Below the pieces are notes generated by a model. The model worked only from the letters and a program-made list of their open reading frames with translations. It searched no databases and was not told where the DNA came from. This document shows, piece by piece, positions 38,665-47,839 of a DNA stretch of 64,000 nt. This DNA comes from Kineosporiaceae bacterium SCSIO 59966 (GTDB lineage: Bacteria; Actinomycetota; Actinomycetes; Actinomycetales; SCSIO-59966): positions 310,001 to 374,000 of the forward strand of contig CP052876.1 in NCBI GenBank assembly GCA_020881835.1, read 5' to 3'. How positions within the stretch are numbered: position 1 is the stretch's first letter; every line of letters starts with the position of its first letter. Position numbers and translations under genes: made by a program.

Positions 38665-39800
38665 CCGTGGCATGGCGGACCGTACGCCTGGCCGCCGCGG
38701 TCAACGCCCGTTCGAAGCTCAAGTTCGTCCTGCTCACCGTTCTCGTCACGATCAGTACTACCGTCTTCCTGGCCGTCTCGGAGCTCGCCAGGGCATCGAC
38801 CGCCGACCTGACCGCGGCCATCGAGTCCGATCTGGGCGTGGCCGGCACATACAGTATCCAGCCTTCTCCCGAGCTCGGCCTAACTGTCGACCAGCAGCTA
38901 CGGGCCGTGCAGGGAGCAGTCGCCCCGTTCACTGAGCGGGCACTTCAAGTAGCCGTTCACTTCCCGTCCGTCCAGCCGGAGTGCCCCCCGTTCGAGCAGT
39001 TCGGCGCGGTTTCCGCCGTAGTCCTCCTCGACGAAGCGGGCGGGCCGGCTCCGTTTCGCAACGGCGGTGTCAGCTTCACCGACGCCGACCTGTGCCTGGC
39101 GGGACTAGTCGTGCCCAACACGGCGCTTCGGGAGGCGACTCCTTATGAGGACAGGAGCTTCGGTGCCAATCTGGTCGTGGATCCGCTCTACGAGCAGCAG
39201 CTGCGCCTGTCCCAGCCCGAGCCACCGCAGTACGTCTTCGTCGTCACGACCGGCCTTGCGCAAGACCAGACTCTGGAGCTGAGCAGTGCACTCCACGAGG
39301 CCTTTGCAGATGCCGCCGCCCAGGCCTCCATCCGCACAGAGAACTCCGTCGTCGTCCTCAGGGGGGACTCCGGGGACCTCGTGCGCTCCGCTTCTGACGG
39401 GATCCAGCTGGTGTACGGCCTGATCGGCTGGGGCGTTCTTCTGATTGGTGGGATCGGGCTGCTTGTCGCCGAACTCATCGTGCTTCGGGACCGTACGTGG
39501 TTCTTCGGCCTGGCGCGCGCCGTCGGCGCACGGCGCTGGAACGTCGCCTGGCTCATCCTCGCCGACATCCTCATCATCATGGCTAGCGGCTTGGGTCTCA
39601 CGCTAGCTCTGCTGTTGCTCACCTCCGGCTGGGTGACGCGGTTCGGGGAGACTGCCTTCCAGGTTGACCTAGCCATTCTGCGCCCGGCCGCCTTGCCCGG
39701 ACTCGCGCTCGGGCTCACGTTCGTTCTGCTCCTCGGTGGTGCCTACCCGGCCTGGCGAGCCACCCGTCTGGACCCCCTCGACGTGCTGGAACGCGGCTAG
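38658..39800 (+). CDS. FtsX/MacB-like ABC transporter permease
   Basis: 380 residues with the MacB/FtsX layout: one N-terminal membrane helix (about 20-40), a large extracellular domain (about 45-245) and three C-terminal helices (about 257-275, 300-325 and 345-368), ending RATRLDPLDVLERG as FtsX-domain proteins do. The GTG at 38658 overlaps the ATPase gene. Such mechanotransmission permeases act on substrates outside the membrane, for example peptides or lipoproteins; the cargo here is unknown. Confidence 0.87.
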   Translation: MLTVAWRTVRLAAAVNARSKLKFVLLTVLVTISTTVFLAVSELARASTADLTAAIESDLGVAGTYSIQPSPELGLTVDQQLRAVQGAVAPFTERALQVAVHFPSVQPECPPFEQFGAVSAVVLLDEAGGPAPFRNGGVSFTDADLCLAGLVVPNTALREATPYEDRSFGANLVVDPLYEQQLRLSQPEPPQYVFVVTTGLAQDQTLELSSALHEAFADAAAQASIRTENSVVVLRGDSGDLVRSASDGIQLVYGLIGWGVLLIGGIGLLVAELIVLRDRTWFFGLARAVGARRWNVAWLILADILIIMASGLGLTLALLLLTSGWVTRFGETAFQVDLAILRPAALPGLALGLTFVLLLGGAYPAWRATRLDPLDVLERG

Positions 39801-39815
39801 GGCTAGGGGAGCCGG

Positions 39816-39834
39816 TTTGCGCCTGCGTCGCAAA
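39816..39834 (+). terminator. Weak hairpin at end of MacB-like operon
   Basis: TTTGCG-CCTGCGT-CGCAAA, a 6-bp stem 15 bp after the permease stop, in the 108-bp space before the convergent radA gene. No T run. Confidence 0.35.
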
Positions 39835-39908
39835 GATCGTGACGCCGGACGACCCGGCCGGTCCACGGTCTGGTGTGCAGGTCCGTGCCCAACTCGTGCA
39901 GATCCCGT

Positions 39909-41285
39909 TCACAGCGCGTGCAGCCGGGTCTGTCGTAGCGCCCCGGGAATGTCCTCCACCTCGATGACGCGCATCCCCTCGGGGGCCGGTCCGACGTCCG
40001 CCGCGCCGCGGGGCACCACGGCGGCCGTGAAGCCGAGCCGGGCGGCCTCGGCGAGGCGGCGCTGCAGCCCGGTCACCGGCCGCACCTCGCCGGCGAGCCC
40101 GACCTCGCCGAAGGCGACCGTCCCGGCGGCCAGCGGCCGGTCCAGCACCGCGCCGGCCAGCGCCAGGGCAGTCGCCAGGTCGGCGGCCGGCTCCCCGAGG
40201 CGCACCCCGCCCACCGTGGCCACGTAGACGTCCTGTCCGGCGAGGGCCAGCCGGGCACGCCGGGTCATCACGGCGACGACCATCGCGACGCGGGCGGAGT
40301 CCAGCCCGCTGACCGCACGGCGCGGGTTCGCCGCGGACGACGGCGCGACCAGCGCCTGCACCTCGGTCACCAGGGGACGGCGTCCCTCGAGGGTGACGGT
40401 CACGCAGGTGCCTGGCATGGGGGTGTCGCCGGAGGACAGGAACAGTCCGCTCGGGTCCGGCAGGCCGACGATCCCGGTGTCGGACAGGTCGAAGCAGCCG
40501 ACCTCGTCGGTCGGCCCGTACCGGTTCTTCACGGCCCGCACCAGCCGGAGCCGGGAGTGCCGGTCGCCCTCGAACTGGCAGACGACGTCGACGAGGTGCT
40601 CGAGCACCCTCGGCCCGGCGATCGAGCCGTCCTTGGTCACGTGGCCGACGAGCAGGGTGGCCGTCCCGCGCTCCTTGGCCACCCGGATGAGGGACGCGGC
40701 GACCTCCCGGACCTGGGAGACGTTGCCGGCCGAGCCCTCCACCTCCGCCGAGGCCACCGTCTGCACCGAGTCGACGACCAGCAGGTCGGGGCGCACCTGC
40801 TCGATCTGGCCCAGCACGGTCCCCAGGTCGGTCTCGGCGGCGAGCATCAGCCGGGGTCGCAGCGCGCCGATCCGCTCGGCGCGCAGGCGCACCTGCGCCG
40901 CGGACTCCTCCGCGGACACGTAGAGCACGGTGCGGCCGTCCTGGGCGGCCCGCGAGGCGACCTCCAGGACCAGCGTCGACTTGCCGACCCCGGGCTCCCC
41001 GGCCAGCAGGACGACGGCGCCCGGGACGAGGCCGCCGCCGAGCACGCGGTCGAGCTCGGCCACCCCGGTCGGGCGGGCGCGGGCCGCATCGACGTCCACC
41101 TCGGCGATGGGCCGGGCCGGGTTGCCCACCGGGGTGGCGGTCGCCGTCCGGGCCCTGGCGGCCGCGGTCTCCTCGACCGTGCCCCAGGCCTGGCACTCCC
41201 CGCACCGGCCCACCCACTTCGACGTCTCCCACCCGCACTCGGCGCAGCGGAAACCGGCTCGTGGGCGGGACGCCTTGCTCGTCAT
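39909..41285 (-). CDS. radA: DNA repair protein RadA
   Basis: RecA-like protein that processes recombination intermediates and drives branch migration. An N-terminal zinc finger C-A-E-C ... C-G-E-C (residues 14-32), Walker A G-E-P-G-V-G-K-S near residue 98, the RadA-specific K-N-R-Y-G motif, and a C-terminal Lon-like domain (GEVGLAGEVRPV). 458 residues. The ATG at 41285 has TACGGT (41292-41297, minus strand) 6 bp upstream. In actinobacteria radA normally runs directly into disA; here they are separated by the cassette at 36.1-39.8 kb. Confidence 0.96.
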   Translation of the reverse strand: MTSKASRPRAGFRCAECGWETSKWVGRCGECQAWGTVEETAAARARTATATPVGNPARPIAEVDVDAARARPTGVAELDRVLGGGLVPGAVVLLAGEPGVGKSTLVLEVASRAAQDGRTVLYVSAEESAAQVRLRAERIGALRPRLMLAAETDLGTVLGQIEQVRPDLLVVDSVQTVASAEVEGSAGNVSQVREVAASLIRVAKERGTATLLVGHVTKDGSIAGPRVLEHLVDVVCQFEGDRHSRLRLVRAVKNRYGPTDEVGCFDLSDTGIVGLPDPSGLFLSSGDTPMPGTCVTVTLEGRRPLVTEVQALVAPSSAANPRRAVSGLDSARVAMVVAVMTRRARLALAGQDVYVATVGGVRLGEPAADLATALALAGAVLDRPLAAGTVAFGEVGLAGEVRPVTGLQRRLAEAARLGFTAAVVPRGAADVGPAPEGMRVIEVEDIPGALRQTRLHAL

Positions 41286-41361
41286 GGCGTCACCGTAGGT
41301 GGCGCCACCGACAGCGTGACCGCTGCGCCTTGAGGACCAGTTCGCGAGGGCCTGGGGGCGG

Positions 41362-42060
41362 TCAGCTCGGCGTCGTGCGCCACCAGAGGTTCACGGCGTA
41401 GTCGACGCCGCTGCCGGAGTGCTCGGCCAGGATCTCCTCGGCCAGCGCGGGGGTGAACTCGATCCGGACGACGGCCTCGAACACCGCTCGGTCCGGCATC
41501 TCCCAGCGGATGTCGAGCGGCTCGCGCTGCCAGCCGCGCCGGGCCCAGAACCGCTCGACGGCGGCCGGGTCGTACCCGGGCAGCGCACGCCGGAACCAGG
41601 CCCCGAACGTCGAGCGGGTCGCGTCGTTGTCGAGGACGAACGCCGTACCGCCGCGGCGCAGCACCCGGTCCAGCTCGGCGAGGCCGGGCTCGCAGCCGGG
41701 CCCGAAGAAGTACGCCCACCGCGCGTGCACGACGTCCACTGACGCGTCCGGCAGCGGCAGGGCCTGGGCGGTCCCGGCGAGCACCTGCACCGTGGGCAGG
41801 TCGCGCACCCGGTGCCGGGCCCGGGCGAGCAGCGGAGGGTGCGGTTCCACCCCGACCACCCGGGCGGCGTCCGCCGCGAAGTACGGCAGGTGGAACCCGG
41901 TGCCGCAGCCGACGTCGAGGAGCACCTGCCCGGCCCAGTCGTGCCGGGCGCGCATCGCCGCCTCGATCACCCCGTCCGGGTCGACGCCCCGGTTCTCCGC
42001 CTCGTAGACGTCCGGGTGGTCCCAGATGTTCGGGCTCGGGACCGTGCCCGGCAGCCTCAC
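41362..42060 (-). CDS. Class I SAM-dependent methyltransferase
   Basis: 232 residues with motif I V-L-L-D-V-G-C-G-T-G-F near residue 46, VVGVEPHPPLL, LPLPDASVDVVHARWAYFFGPG and LRRGGTAFVLDND, a ubiE-like fold. Substrate unknown. The GTG at 42060 is the first start after the upstream stop (19 bp) but has no ribosome binding site, so the exact start is uncertain. It is probably co-transcribed with the Cys-rich protein gene. Confidence 0.82.
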   Translation of the reverse strand: MRLPGTVPSPNIWDHPDVYEAENRGVDPDGVIEAAMRARHDWAGQVLLDVGCGTGFHLPYFAADAARVVGVEPHPPLLARARHRVRDLPTVQVLAGTAQALPLPDASVDVVHARWAYFFGPGCEPGLAELDRVLRRGGTAFVLDNDATRSTFGAWFRRALPGYDPAAVERFWARRGWQREPLDIRWEMPDRAVFEAVVRIEFTPALAEEILAEHSGSGVDYAVNLWWRTTPS

Positions 42061-42079
42061 CGTCGCGTGCCCGGCCGGC

Positions 42080-42877
42080 TCACGGCCGCCGGGCCTCGCC
42101 GCGGGCGGCGGCGGTGGCCGGGTGCACGTACAGCGGCAGGCTGCGACGGCGCGGGCGCAGCGCCTCGCAGTGCCGGACGATCTCCGCGTACGCGGCGTCC
42201 CCGACCAGCTCGCGCAGCTCGGCCTCGCTGGAGCGGTAGATCGGCACCGCGGCGACGTGCGCCTCGGGGCTGCCGGTGCAGTACCAGTCGAGGTCGTGAC
42301 CGCCCTCGCCCCAGCCCCGGCGGTCGTACTCGCCGATGCTCACCTCCAGGTAGCTGGTCCCGTCCGGGCGCTCGACGGTCCGGTAGGTCCGGCGCAGCGG
42401 CAGCTGCCAGCACACGTCGGGCTTCGTCTCCACGTAGGACACGCCGCGCCGGGCGGCCAGGTGGTGCAGCGCGCAGCCGTACCCGCCGGGGAAGTCCGGG
42501 TCGTTGAGGAACACGCAGGCGCCGTCGACGACGCGGGTCTTGCGGGCGCCGTCCTCGTCGACCTCGACCCAGCCGCCGGCCCGCCGCCGCCCGGCGTCCC
42601 GGCGCTGCCAGGTGGCGTCGTCCAGCTCGCGCACCCAGCGCCCCACCCGGCGCTCGTCGTCGGTGTCGGAGAAGTGCGCCCCGAGCGTGCAGCAGCCGTC
42701 GGCTGGCCGGTCGGCGAAGATCCCGCGGCACCCGCGGCCGAACACGCAGGTCCAGGACGACGTCAGCCAGGTGACGTCGACCCGGAACACCTGGGGCGCC
42801 GGTCCGGCGTCCGGGTCGTGCTCGGGATCGGGGAACTCCACCCACAGCCGGGGTACGTCGAGCGGGGTCTCGGCCAT
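42080..42877 (-). CDS. Conserved cysteine-rich protein, probable metal-binding
   Basis: 265 residues without signal peptide or membrane helix. Cysteines cluster as C-V-F-G-R-G-C ... G-C-C-T-L-G-A near residues 44-66, with later ones at G-Y-G-C-A-L-H-H and K-P-D-V-C-W. The C-x5-C and CC arrangement recalls zinc- or Fe-S-binding DUF3109-type proteins, but I cannot assign a family with confidence. The ATG at 42877 has TACCCT (42884-42889, minus strand) 6 bp upstream. It is divergent from ppx. Confidence 0.72.
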   Translation of the reverse strand: MAETPLDVPRLWVEFPDPEHDPDAGPAPQVFRVDVTWLTSSWTCVFGRGCRGIFADRPADGCCTLGAHFSDTDDERRVGRWVRELDDATWQRRDAGRRRAGGWVEVDEDGARKTRVVDGACVFLNDPDFPGGYGCALHHLAARRGVSYVETKPDVCWQLPLRRTYRTVERPDGTSYLEVSIGEYDRRGWGEGGHDLDWYCTGSPEAHVAAVPIYRSSEAELRELVGDAAYAEIVRHCEALRPRRRSLPLYVHPATAAARGEARRP

Positions 42878-42883
42878 CCCGGC

Positions 42884-42946
42884 AGGGTACGGCGCGACGA
42901 GCCGGCGGGACCGGCGGCCCCGGCGCGGGCCCGGCAGGGCTAGCGT
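42884..42946. promoter_or_regulatory. Divergent leaderless promoters (Cys-rich gene and ppx)
   Basis: TACCCT on the minus strand at 42884-42889 is 6 bp from the ATG at 42877. TAGCGT on the plus strand at 42941-42946 is 8 bp from the ATG at 42955. No ribosome binding sites are present. Confidence 0.5.
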
Positions 42947-42954
42947 CGCTCGGT

Positions 42955-43890
42955 ATGCGGCTCGGCGTGCTGGACGTGGGCTCCAACACCGTCCACCTGC
43001 TCGTCGTCGACGCCTACCCCGGAGCGCACCCGTGGCCGGCTACGTCGCACAAGCGGACGCTGCGCCTCGCCGAGCACCTCGACGCCGCCGGGTCGGTCCG
43101 CCCGGACGGCGTGGACGCGCTGGCCACGTTCGTCGCCGAGGCCGCGGAGGTCGCCGAGGAGCAGGGCTGCCAGGAGCTGCTCGCCTTCGCCACCTCCGCC
43201 GTCCGCGAGGCCTCCAACGGCGAGGCCGTGCTCAGCGCCGTCCGGCAGCGGACCGGGGTCGACCTCCAGGTGCTCCCCGGGGACGACGAGGCCCGGCTGA
43301 CCTTCCTCGCCGCGCGTCGCTGGTTCGGCTGGTCGGCGGGCCGGTTGCTCGTGCTCGACATCGGCGGCGGCTCGCTGGAGCTGTCGATTGGCATCGACGA
43401 GGAGCCGGACGTCGCGTTCAGCCTGCTGCTCGGCGCCGGTCGTCTCACCCGCGAGCGGCTGCGGCACGACCCACCGCACCCGCGCGAGGTCAAGGACCTG
43501 CGCCGCCTCGTGCGCGCCGAGGTCGCCGAGATCGTCCGCCCGCTGCGCAAGCCCGGCACGCCGGACCTCGTCGTCGGCTCCAGCAAGACGTTCCGGTCCC
43601 TGGCCCGGGTGGCCGGCGCGGCCCCGAGCAGCGAGGGCCTCTACGTCCAGCGGGTGCTGCGCCGAGACGACCTGGCCGCACTGGTGCCCCGGCTGGCCCG
43701 GATGCCCGCTGCCGAGCGGGCGCGGCTGCCCGGGGTGTCCGTGGAGCGGGCACCGCAGCTGCTCGCCGGCGCCGTCGTCGCCGAGGCGGCGATGGACCTG
43801 CTCGAGGTGCCCGAGCTGCGCATCTGCCCGTGGGCTCTGCGCGAGGGGATCATCCTGCGCCGGATCGACCGGATGGCCGCAGGACGCTGA
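42955..43890 (+). CDS. ppx: Exopolyphosphatase / GppA phosphatase family protein
   Basis: 311 residues, actin-like ATPase fold: phosphate-1 motif [11 protein letters not shown] near residues 5-15 and phosphate-2 [10 protein letters not shown]. It hydrolyses polyphosphate or pppGpp in characterised relatives. The short form without a C-terminal HD domain is usual in actinomycetes. The ATG at 42955 is supported by TAGCGT 8 bp upstream. The sugar isomerase gene follows with its own promoter. Confidence 0.92.
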   Translation: MRLGVLDVGSNTVHLLVVDAYPGAHPWPATSHKRTLRLAEHLDAAGSVRPDGVDALATFVAEAAEVAEEQGCQELLAFATSAVREASNGEAVLSAVRQRTGVDLQVLPGDDEARLTFLAARRWFGWSAGRLLVLDIGGGSLELSIGIDEEPDVAFSLLLGAGRLTRERLRHDPPHPREVKDLRRLVRAEVAEIVRPLRKPGTPDLVVGSSKTFRSLARVAGAAPSSEGLYVQRVLRRDDLAALVPRLARMPAAERARLPGVSVERAPQLLAGAVVAEAAMDLLEVPELRICPWALREGIILRRIDRMAAGR

Positions 43891-43918
43891 GCCGCTGAGG
43901 TATCTACCCTTGGCGGTC

Positions 43919-44761
43919 GTGGACCCGAGCCAGCAGCGGTGCCCGGTGCGGACGCCGGACGTGCCGGTGACGCTGTCCACCGCCTCGGTGTACCCGCTGC
44001 CCTGCCCGGAGGCGTTCGCGGCCGCCGCCCGCCTGGGGTACGACGGCGTCGAGGTCATGGTCTGGAACGACCCGGTGAGCCAGGACCCGGAGGCGCTGCG
44101 GCGGCTGTCCCGGCACTACGGCGTCCCGGTGCTCTCCGTGCACGCGCCCACCCTGCTGCTCACCCAACGGGTCTGGGGCCGGGACCCGTGGGGCAAGGTC
44201 ACCCGGTCGGTGCGGATGGCCGACGAGCTCGGCGCCTCCACCGTCGTCGTGCACCCGCCGTTCCGCTGGCAGCGTGAGTACGCGGCCGGTTTCGTCGACG
44301 GCGTCGCCGAGGTCCAGCAGGGCACGGACGTCTCCGTGACCGTCGAGAACATGTACCCGTGGCGGGCCGGGACCCGGGAGGTCATGGCCTACGCACCTGG
44401 GTGGGACCCCACCGAGCACGCCTACCAGCACGTCACCCTCGACCTGTCGCACACCGCGACGGCGTCCGTCGACGGGCTGGTCATGGCCCGGGCGCTCGGT
44501 GACCGGCTGCGCCACCTGCACCTCGCGGACGGCGTCGGCCTGGCCCGCGACGAGCACCTGGTGCCCGGGCGCGGCACGCAGCCCGCCGGGGAGGTGCTCG
44601 AGCACCTCGCCGAGATCTCCTTCACCGGCACGGTCGTCGTCGAGGTCAGCACCCGCCGGGCGCGTTCGGCGGCGGAGCGGGACGACGACCTGGCCGAGTC
44701 CCTGGCGTTCGCCCGCCTGCACCTGGCCGCCCCTGCGGCGAGCGACCCGGCCGGGCGCTGA
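43919..44761 (+). CDS. Sugar phosphate isomerase/epimerase family (TIM barrel)
   Basis: 280 residues of the AP-endonuclease-2-like / xylose isomerase-like fold: [67 protein letters not shown] and [12 protein letters not shown] supply the metal-binding Glu, His and Asp positions. Substrate unknown. The GTG at 43919 has TACCCT (43905-43910) 8 bp upstream. Proline catabolic and synthetic genes follow. Confidence 0.86.
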   Translation: MDPSQQRCPVRTPDVPVTLSTASVYPLPCPEAFAAAARLGYDGVEVMVWNDPVSQDPEALRRLSRHYGVPVLSVHAPTLLLTQRVWGRDPWGKVTRSVRMADELGASTVVVHPPFRWQREYAAGFVDGVAEVQQGTDVSVTVENMYPWRAGTREVMAYAPGWDPTEHAYQHVTLDLSHTATASVDGLVMARALGDRLRHLHLADGVGLARDEHLVPGRGTQPAGEVLEHLAEISFTGTVVVEVSTRRARSAAERDDDLAESLAFARLHLAAPAASDPAGR

Positions 44762-44798
44762 CGCCGGCGCCCGCCGGTCCCCGCGTACCCTGCGGCGC

Positions 44799-45746
44799 AT
44801 GCTCGACAACGCGCTGCGCACGGTGCTGCTGCAGGCCGCCCGCAGCCCCGGGGTGCGCACGGTCGTGGAACGCGCCCCGGGCTCGCGCGCGGTGGTGCGC
44901 CGCTTCGTCCCCGGCACCGGCTCCGAGCACGCCGTGGAGGCGTCCCGCGGCCTGCTCGCCGGCGGGCTGCGGGTCACCGTCGACCACCTCGGCGAGGACA
45001 CCACCGACCGCGACCGGGCGGACGCCGCCCGGGACGCCTACATCGCCCTGCTCGGCCGGCTCGCCGACGCCGGGCTCACCGCGGACGGCGCGGTCGAGGT
45101 GTCGGTGAAGCTGTCCGCCGTCGGGCAGGCGCTGGGCCCGGACGGTCCCGCGGTGGCGACCGCGGCCGCCCACACGATCTGCGAGGCCGCCGCCGCGGCC
45201 GGGACGACGGTCACCCTCGACATGGAGGACCACACGACGACCGACGCCACCCTGGAGACCCTGCGCACCCTGCGGGCGGACTTCCCGTGGGTAGGCGCCG
45301 TCCTGCAGGCGTACCTGCGCCGCACCGAGGCGGACTGCCGGGACCTGGCCACCGTCGGGTCGCGCGTCCGGCTCTGCAAGGGCGCCTACGACGAGCCGGC
45401 GTCGGTGGCGTTCCAGGACAAGCACGAGGTGGACCGCTCCTACGTGCGCTGCCTCAAGGTGCTCATGGCCGGCCCCGGCTACCCGATGGTGGCCACCCAC
45501 GATCCCCGGCTCATCGACATCGCCGGGGCGCTCGCCGTCCGGCACGACCGGGACCGGGGCGGGTACGAGTTCCAGATGCTCTACGGGATCCGGCCCGACG
45601 AGCAGCGGCGCCTGGCCGCGCTCGGCGAGACCGTCCGGGTCTACCTGCCGTACGGGCAGGACTGGTACGGCTACTTCATGCGGCGGCTGGCGGAGCGGCC
45701 GGCCAACGTCGGGTTCTTCCTGCGGTCGCTGGTGACGAGAGGATGA
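44799..45746 (+). CDS. Proline dehydrogenase (monofunctional)
   Basis: FAD enzyme oxidising L-proline to pyrroline-5-carboxylate. 315 residues, TIM-barrel PutA-type: TVTLDMEDHT, LQAYLRRTEAD, R-L-C-K-G-A-Y-D-E-P, V-A-T-H-D-P-R and YGIRPDEQRRLAALG. No P5C dehydrogenase domain is present. The ATG at 44799 has TACCCT (44786-44791) 7 bp upstream. The stop overlaps proC (ATGA), which encodes the opposite reaction; pairing them in one operon is odd metabolically but common in actinomycetes. Confidence 0.93.
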   Translation: MLDNALRTVLLQAARSPGVRTVVERAPGSRAVVRRFVPGTGSEHAVEASRGLLAGGLRVTVDHLGEDTTDRDRADAARDAYIALLGRLADAGLTADGAVEVSVKLSAVGQALGPDGPAVATAAAHTICEAAAAAGTTVTLDMEDHTTTDATLETLRTLRADFPWVGAVLQAYLRRTEADCRDLATVGSRVRLCKGAYDEPASVAFQDKHEVDRSYVRCLKVLMAGPGYPMVATHDPRLIDIAGALAVRHDRDRGGYEFQMLYGIRPDEQRRLAALGETVRVYLPYGQDWYGYFMRRLAERPANVGFFLRSLVTRG

Positions 45747-46564
45747 CGGTGGGCGACAACGGCACGGTGGCGGTGCTCGGCGCCGGGGTGATGGGGGAGA
45801 CCCTCGTCTCGGGGCTGCTGCGCGCCGGGTGGAGCAGCGACGACATCGTGATCACTGAGCGGCGGGCGGAGCGCGCCGCCGAGCTCGCCGAGCGCTACGG
45901 CGTCCGGGTGCTCGACAACGCCGGGGCCGCGGCGCTCGCGGACACCGTCGTCCTCGTCGTCAAGCCGCAGGACATGGCGGCCCTGCTCGAGGAGATCGCC
46001 GGGGCACTGCGCCCCGGCGCCCTCGTCGTGTCCATCGCTGCCGGGATCTCGACCGCATTCGTGGAGTCCCGGCTGCCGGCGGGCACGCCGGTCGTGCGGG
46101 TGATGCCGAACACCCCCGCGCTCGTCGACGAGGGGATGGCCGCGGTCAGCCCCGGCGCGCACTGCGACGAGGAGCACCTGCAGCGGGCCGAGGCCATGCT
46201 GCGGGCCACCGGGCGGGTGCTGCGGGTGCCCGAGCACCACCAGGACGCGGTCACCGCGATCTCCGGCTCCGGGCCGGCGTACATCTTCTACGTCGTCGAG
46301 GCGATGATCGAGGCCGGCGTGCTGCTCGGGCTGCCCCGGTCGACCGCGACCGAGCTCGTCGTCCAGACCCTCTACGGCGCGGCGACGATGCTGCGCGAGA
46401 CCGGCGAGCACCCCACCGTCCTGCGCGAGCAGGTGTCGAGCCCGGCCGGGACGACGATGGCCGCGTTGCGCCAGCTCGACGACCACAAGGTGCGGGCCGC
46501 GTTCCTCACCGCGATGGAGGCCGCCCGGGACCGCTCCCGTGAGCTGTCCTCCGGTAGCGCCTGA
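45743..46564 (+). CDS. proC: Pyrroline-5-carboxylate reductase
   Basis: Last step of proline synthesis. NAD(P) site V-L-G-A-G-V-M-G-E near residues 11-19, V-M-P-N-T-P-A-L-V-D-E-G, and the C-terminal S-G-S-G-P-A-Y-I-F-Y and EQVSSPAGTTMAAL signatures. 273 residues. The ATG at 45743 follows GAGAGG and overlaps the proline dehydrogenase stop. It ends 45 bp before a repeat cluster and is convergent with ktrA. Confidence 0.96.
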   Translation: MTVGDNGTVAVLGAGVMGETLVSGLLRAGWSSDDIVITERRAERAAELAERYGVRVLDNAGAAALADTVVLVVKPQDMAALLEEIAGALRPGALVVSIAAGISTAFVESRLPAGTPVVRVMPNTPALVDEGMAAVSPGAHCDEEHLQRAEAMLRATGRVLRVPEHHQDAVTAISGSGPAYIFYVVEAMIEAGVLLGLPRSTATELVVQTLYGAATMLRETGEHPTVLREQVSSPAGTTMAALRQLDDHKVRAAFLTAMEAARDRSRELSSGSA

Positions 46565-46608
46565 CCTCCCTGGTAACCACCCCCGCCACCTCCTCACCAA
46601 CCCCCTTC

Positions 46609-46630
46609 GTGATCATGCAATCCCGCCACC
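46609..46630 (-). repeat. Solo motif A
   Basis: Complete 22-bp copy, followed by the CCGCACGACCCACCC spacer and a second copy, much as at 7611-7669. Confidence 0.9.
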
Positions 46631-46645
46631 CCGCACGACCCACCC

Positions 46646-46749
46646 GTGATCATGCAGTCCCGCCACCCCAGCCCCCACCGCCCGCTCACAGAATGCTGGG
46701 TTGGTGGCGCGACACGCCGGCAGAACGGTGACGGGCGCAGCATTCTGTG
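46646..46749 (-). repeat. Repeat composite A + HP
   Basis: Motif A (one variant base) at 46646-46667, 19-bp spacer, HP at 46687-46749 with intact 12-bp ends. Confidence 0.9.
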
Positions 46750-47010
46750 AGGGGGCGTGGTCGGGTACTTGTCGGCCGGCTGCGTGTCATGTCCGGGGGT
46801 GGCAGCCAGTGCGTGCACCGAGGACGGGGTACAGCTCGGGGCCGAGGTCGACGGTGGCGCCGTCGTCCGGAAGATCATCAGGGTGTGTCCGCCGGACGCC
46901 GGTGGACAGGAAGTCTCCCCAGGTCGCGCCGTCGTGGCGGACCTGCTGGTCGTACAGGCCGGCAGCACGTGACGTCGTCGCCGACCAGGCCACCGGCGCC
47001 CCAGCCACAC
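46750..47010 (-). other. 261-bp unique segment enclosed by inverted repeat composites; possible gene remnant
   Basis: The DNA between the two facing HP elements is not repeated elsewhere in the window. On the minus strand an open frame (ending TGA at 46787) reads A-A-G-L-Y-D-Q-Q-V-R-H-D-G-A-T-W and on to D-L-P-D-D-G-A-T-V-D-L-G-P-E-L, which looks like ordinary protein sequence but has no start codon outside the HP element. I cannot identify it. It may be a fragment of a gene captured or interrupted by the repeats. Confidence 0.4.
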
Positions 47011-47114
47011 CACAGAATGCTGCGCTCGGCACAACTTGGCCGGCGTGTCGCGCCACCAACCCAGCATTCTGTGAGCGGACCGGTGGCCGGTGGGTGGCGG
47101 GATTGCATGATCAC
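47011..47114 (+). repeat. Repeat composite HP + A
   Basis: HP at 47011-47073, 19-bp spacer, motif A at 47093-47114, then GAACAGGGGATTTTCGACTG as at 8284 and 8497. Mirror image of the composite at 46646. Confidence 0.9.
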
Positions 47115-47170
47115 GAACAGGGGATTTTCGACTGACCACGAAAGGGTGGGAGGGCAGTCCCGCCCACCTG

Positions 47171-47839
47171 TCACGGGCGGGCTGCGAACCGTTCGATGAG
47201 CTCGGTGTGCCCGGAGACGATGAGGGTGTCGTGCGAGGTGACCATCGTGTCCGGCAGCGCGTAGGTGAAGTCCTGCCCCGGTGACTTCACCCCGACGATC
47301 GTGACGCCGTACTTGCGGCGCACGTTGGACTCGGCGAGCGTGAACCCCTGGGTCTCCTTCGGCGGCCGCATCTTCACGATCGCGAAGCCGTCGTCGAACT
47401 CGATGTAGTCGAGCAGCTTGCCGCTGACGAGGTGAGCGACGCGCTCACCGGCGTCCGCCTCCGGGTAGACGACGTGGTGGGCGCCGATCCGCTCGAGGAT
47501 CCGGCCGTGGGACGGCGTGATGGCCTTGGCCCAGATCTGCTTGACGTCCAGGTCGACGAGGTTCGCCGTCGCCAGCACGGAGGCCTCGATGGAGGTTCCG
47601 ATACCGACGACCGCGATCGGGAAGTCCTCGACGCCGAGCTGGCGCAGCGCGTCGATGCTTGTCGCGTCCGCCTCCACGACGTGGGTGAGCCGGCCGGACC
47701 ACTCCTGGACCAGGTCAGGGTTGCGTTCCACGGCGAGCACCTCGTGCCCCAGCCGGTTCAGCGCGTCGGCGATGGCGCTGCCGAATCGTCCCAGCCCGAC
47801 GACCAGCGCGGCGTCCTCGTGCAGCCTCTTGTCAGCCAA
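47171..47839 (-). CDS. ktrA: Potassium uptake regulatory protein KtrA/TrkA
   Basis: Cytosolic gating subunit of a K+ channel-like transporter. RCK_N domain with nucleotide site V-V-G-L-G-R-F-G-S near residues 13-21 and acidic end of strand 2 (AVERNPD), then an RCK_C domain (residues about 140-222). 222 residues. The start is a TTG at 47839, overlapping the ktrB gene by 8 bp, with GGAGAGG upstream; no ATG or GTG gives a full RCK_N domain. RCK_C domains bind c-di-AMP in several Gram-positives, which is relevant because disA is in the window. Confidence 0.93.
   Translation of the reverse strand: MADKRLHEDAALVVGLGRFGSAIADALNRLGHEVLAVERNPDLVQEWSGRLTHVVEADATSIDALRQLGVEDFPIAVVGIGTSIEASVLATANLVDLDVKQIWAKAITPSHGRILERIGAHHVVYPEADAGERVAHLVSGKLLDYIEFDDGFAIVKMRPPKETQGFTLAESNVRRKYGVTIVGVKSPGQDFTYALPDTMVTSHDTLIVSGHTELIERFAARP

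Noticed and set aside
35692-39908. Integrative element with integrase
   Set aside because: No integrase, transposase, tRNA attachment site or flanking direct repeat was seen, so the cassette is described only as a lower-GC insertion.
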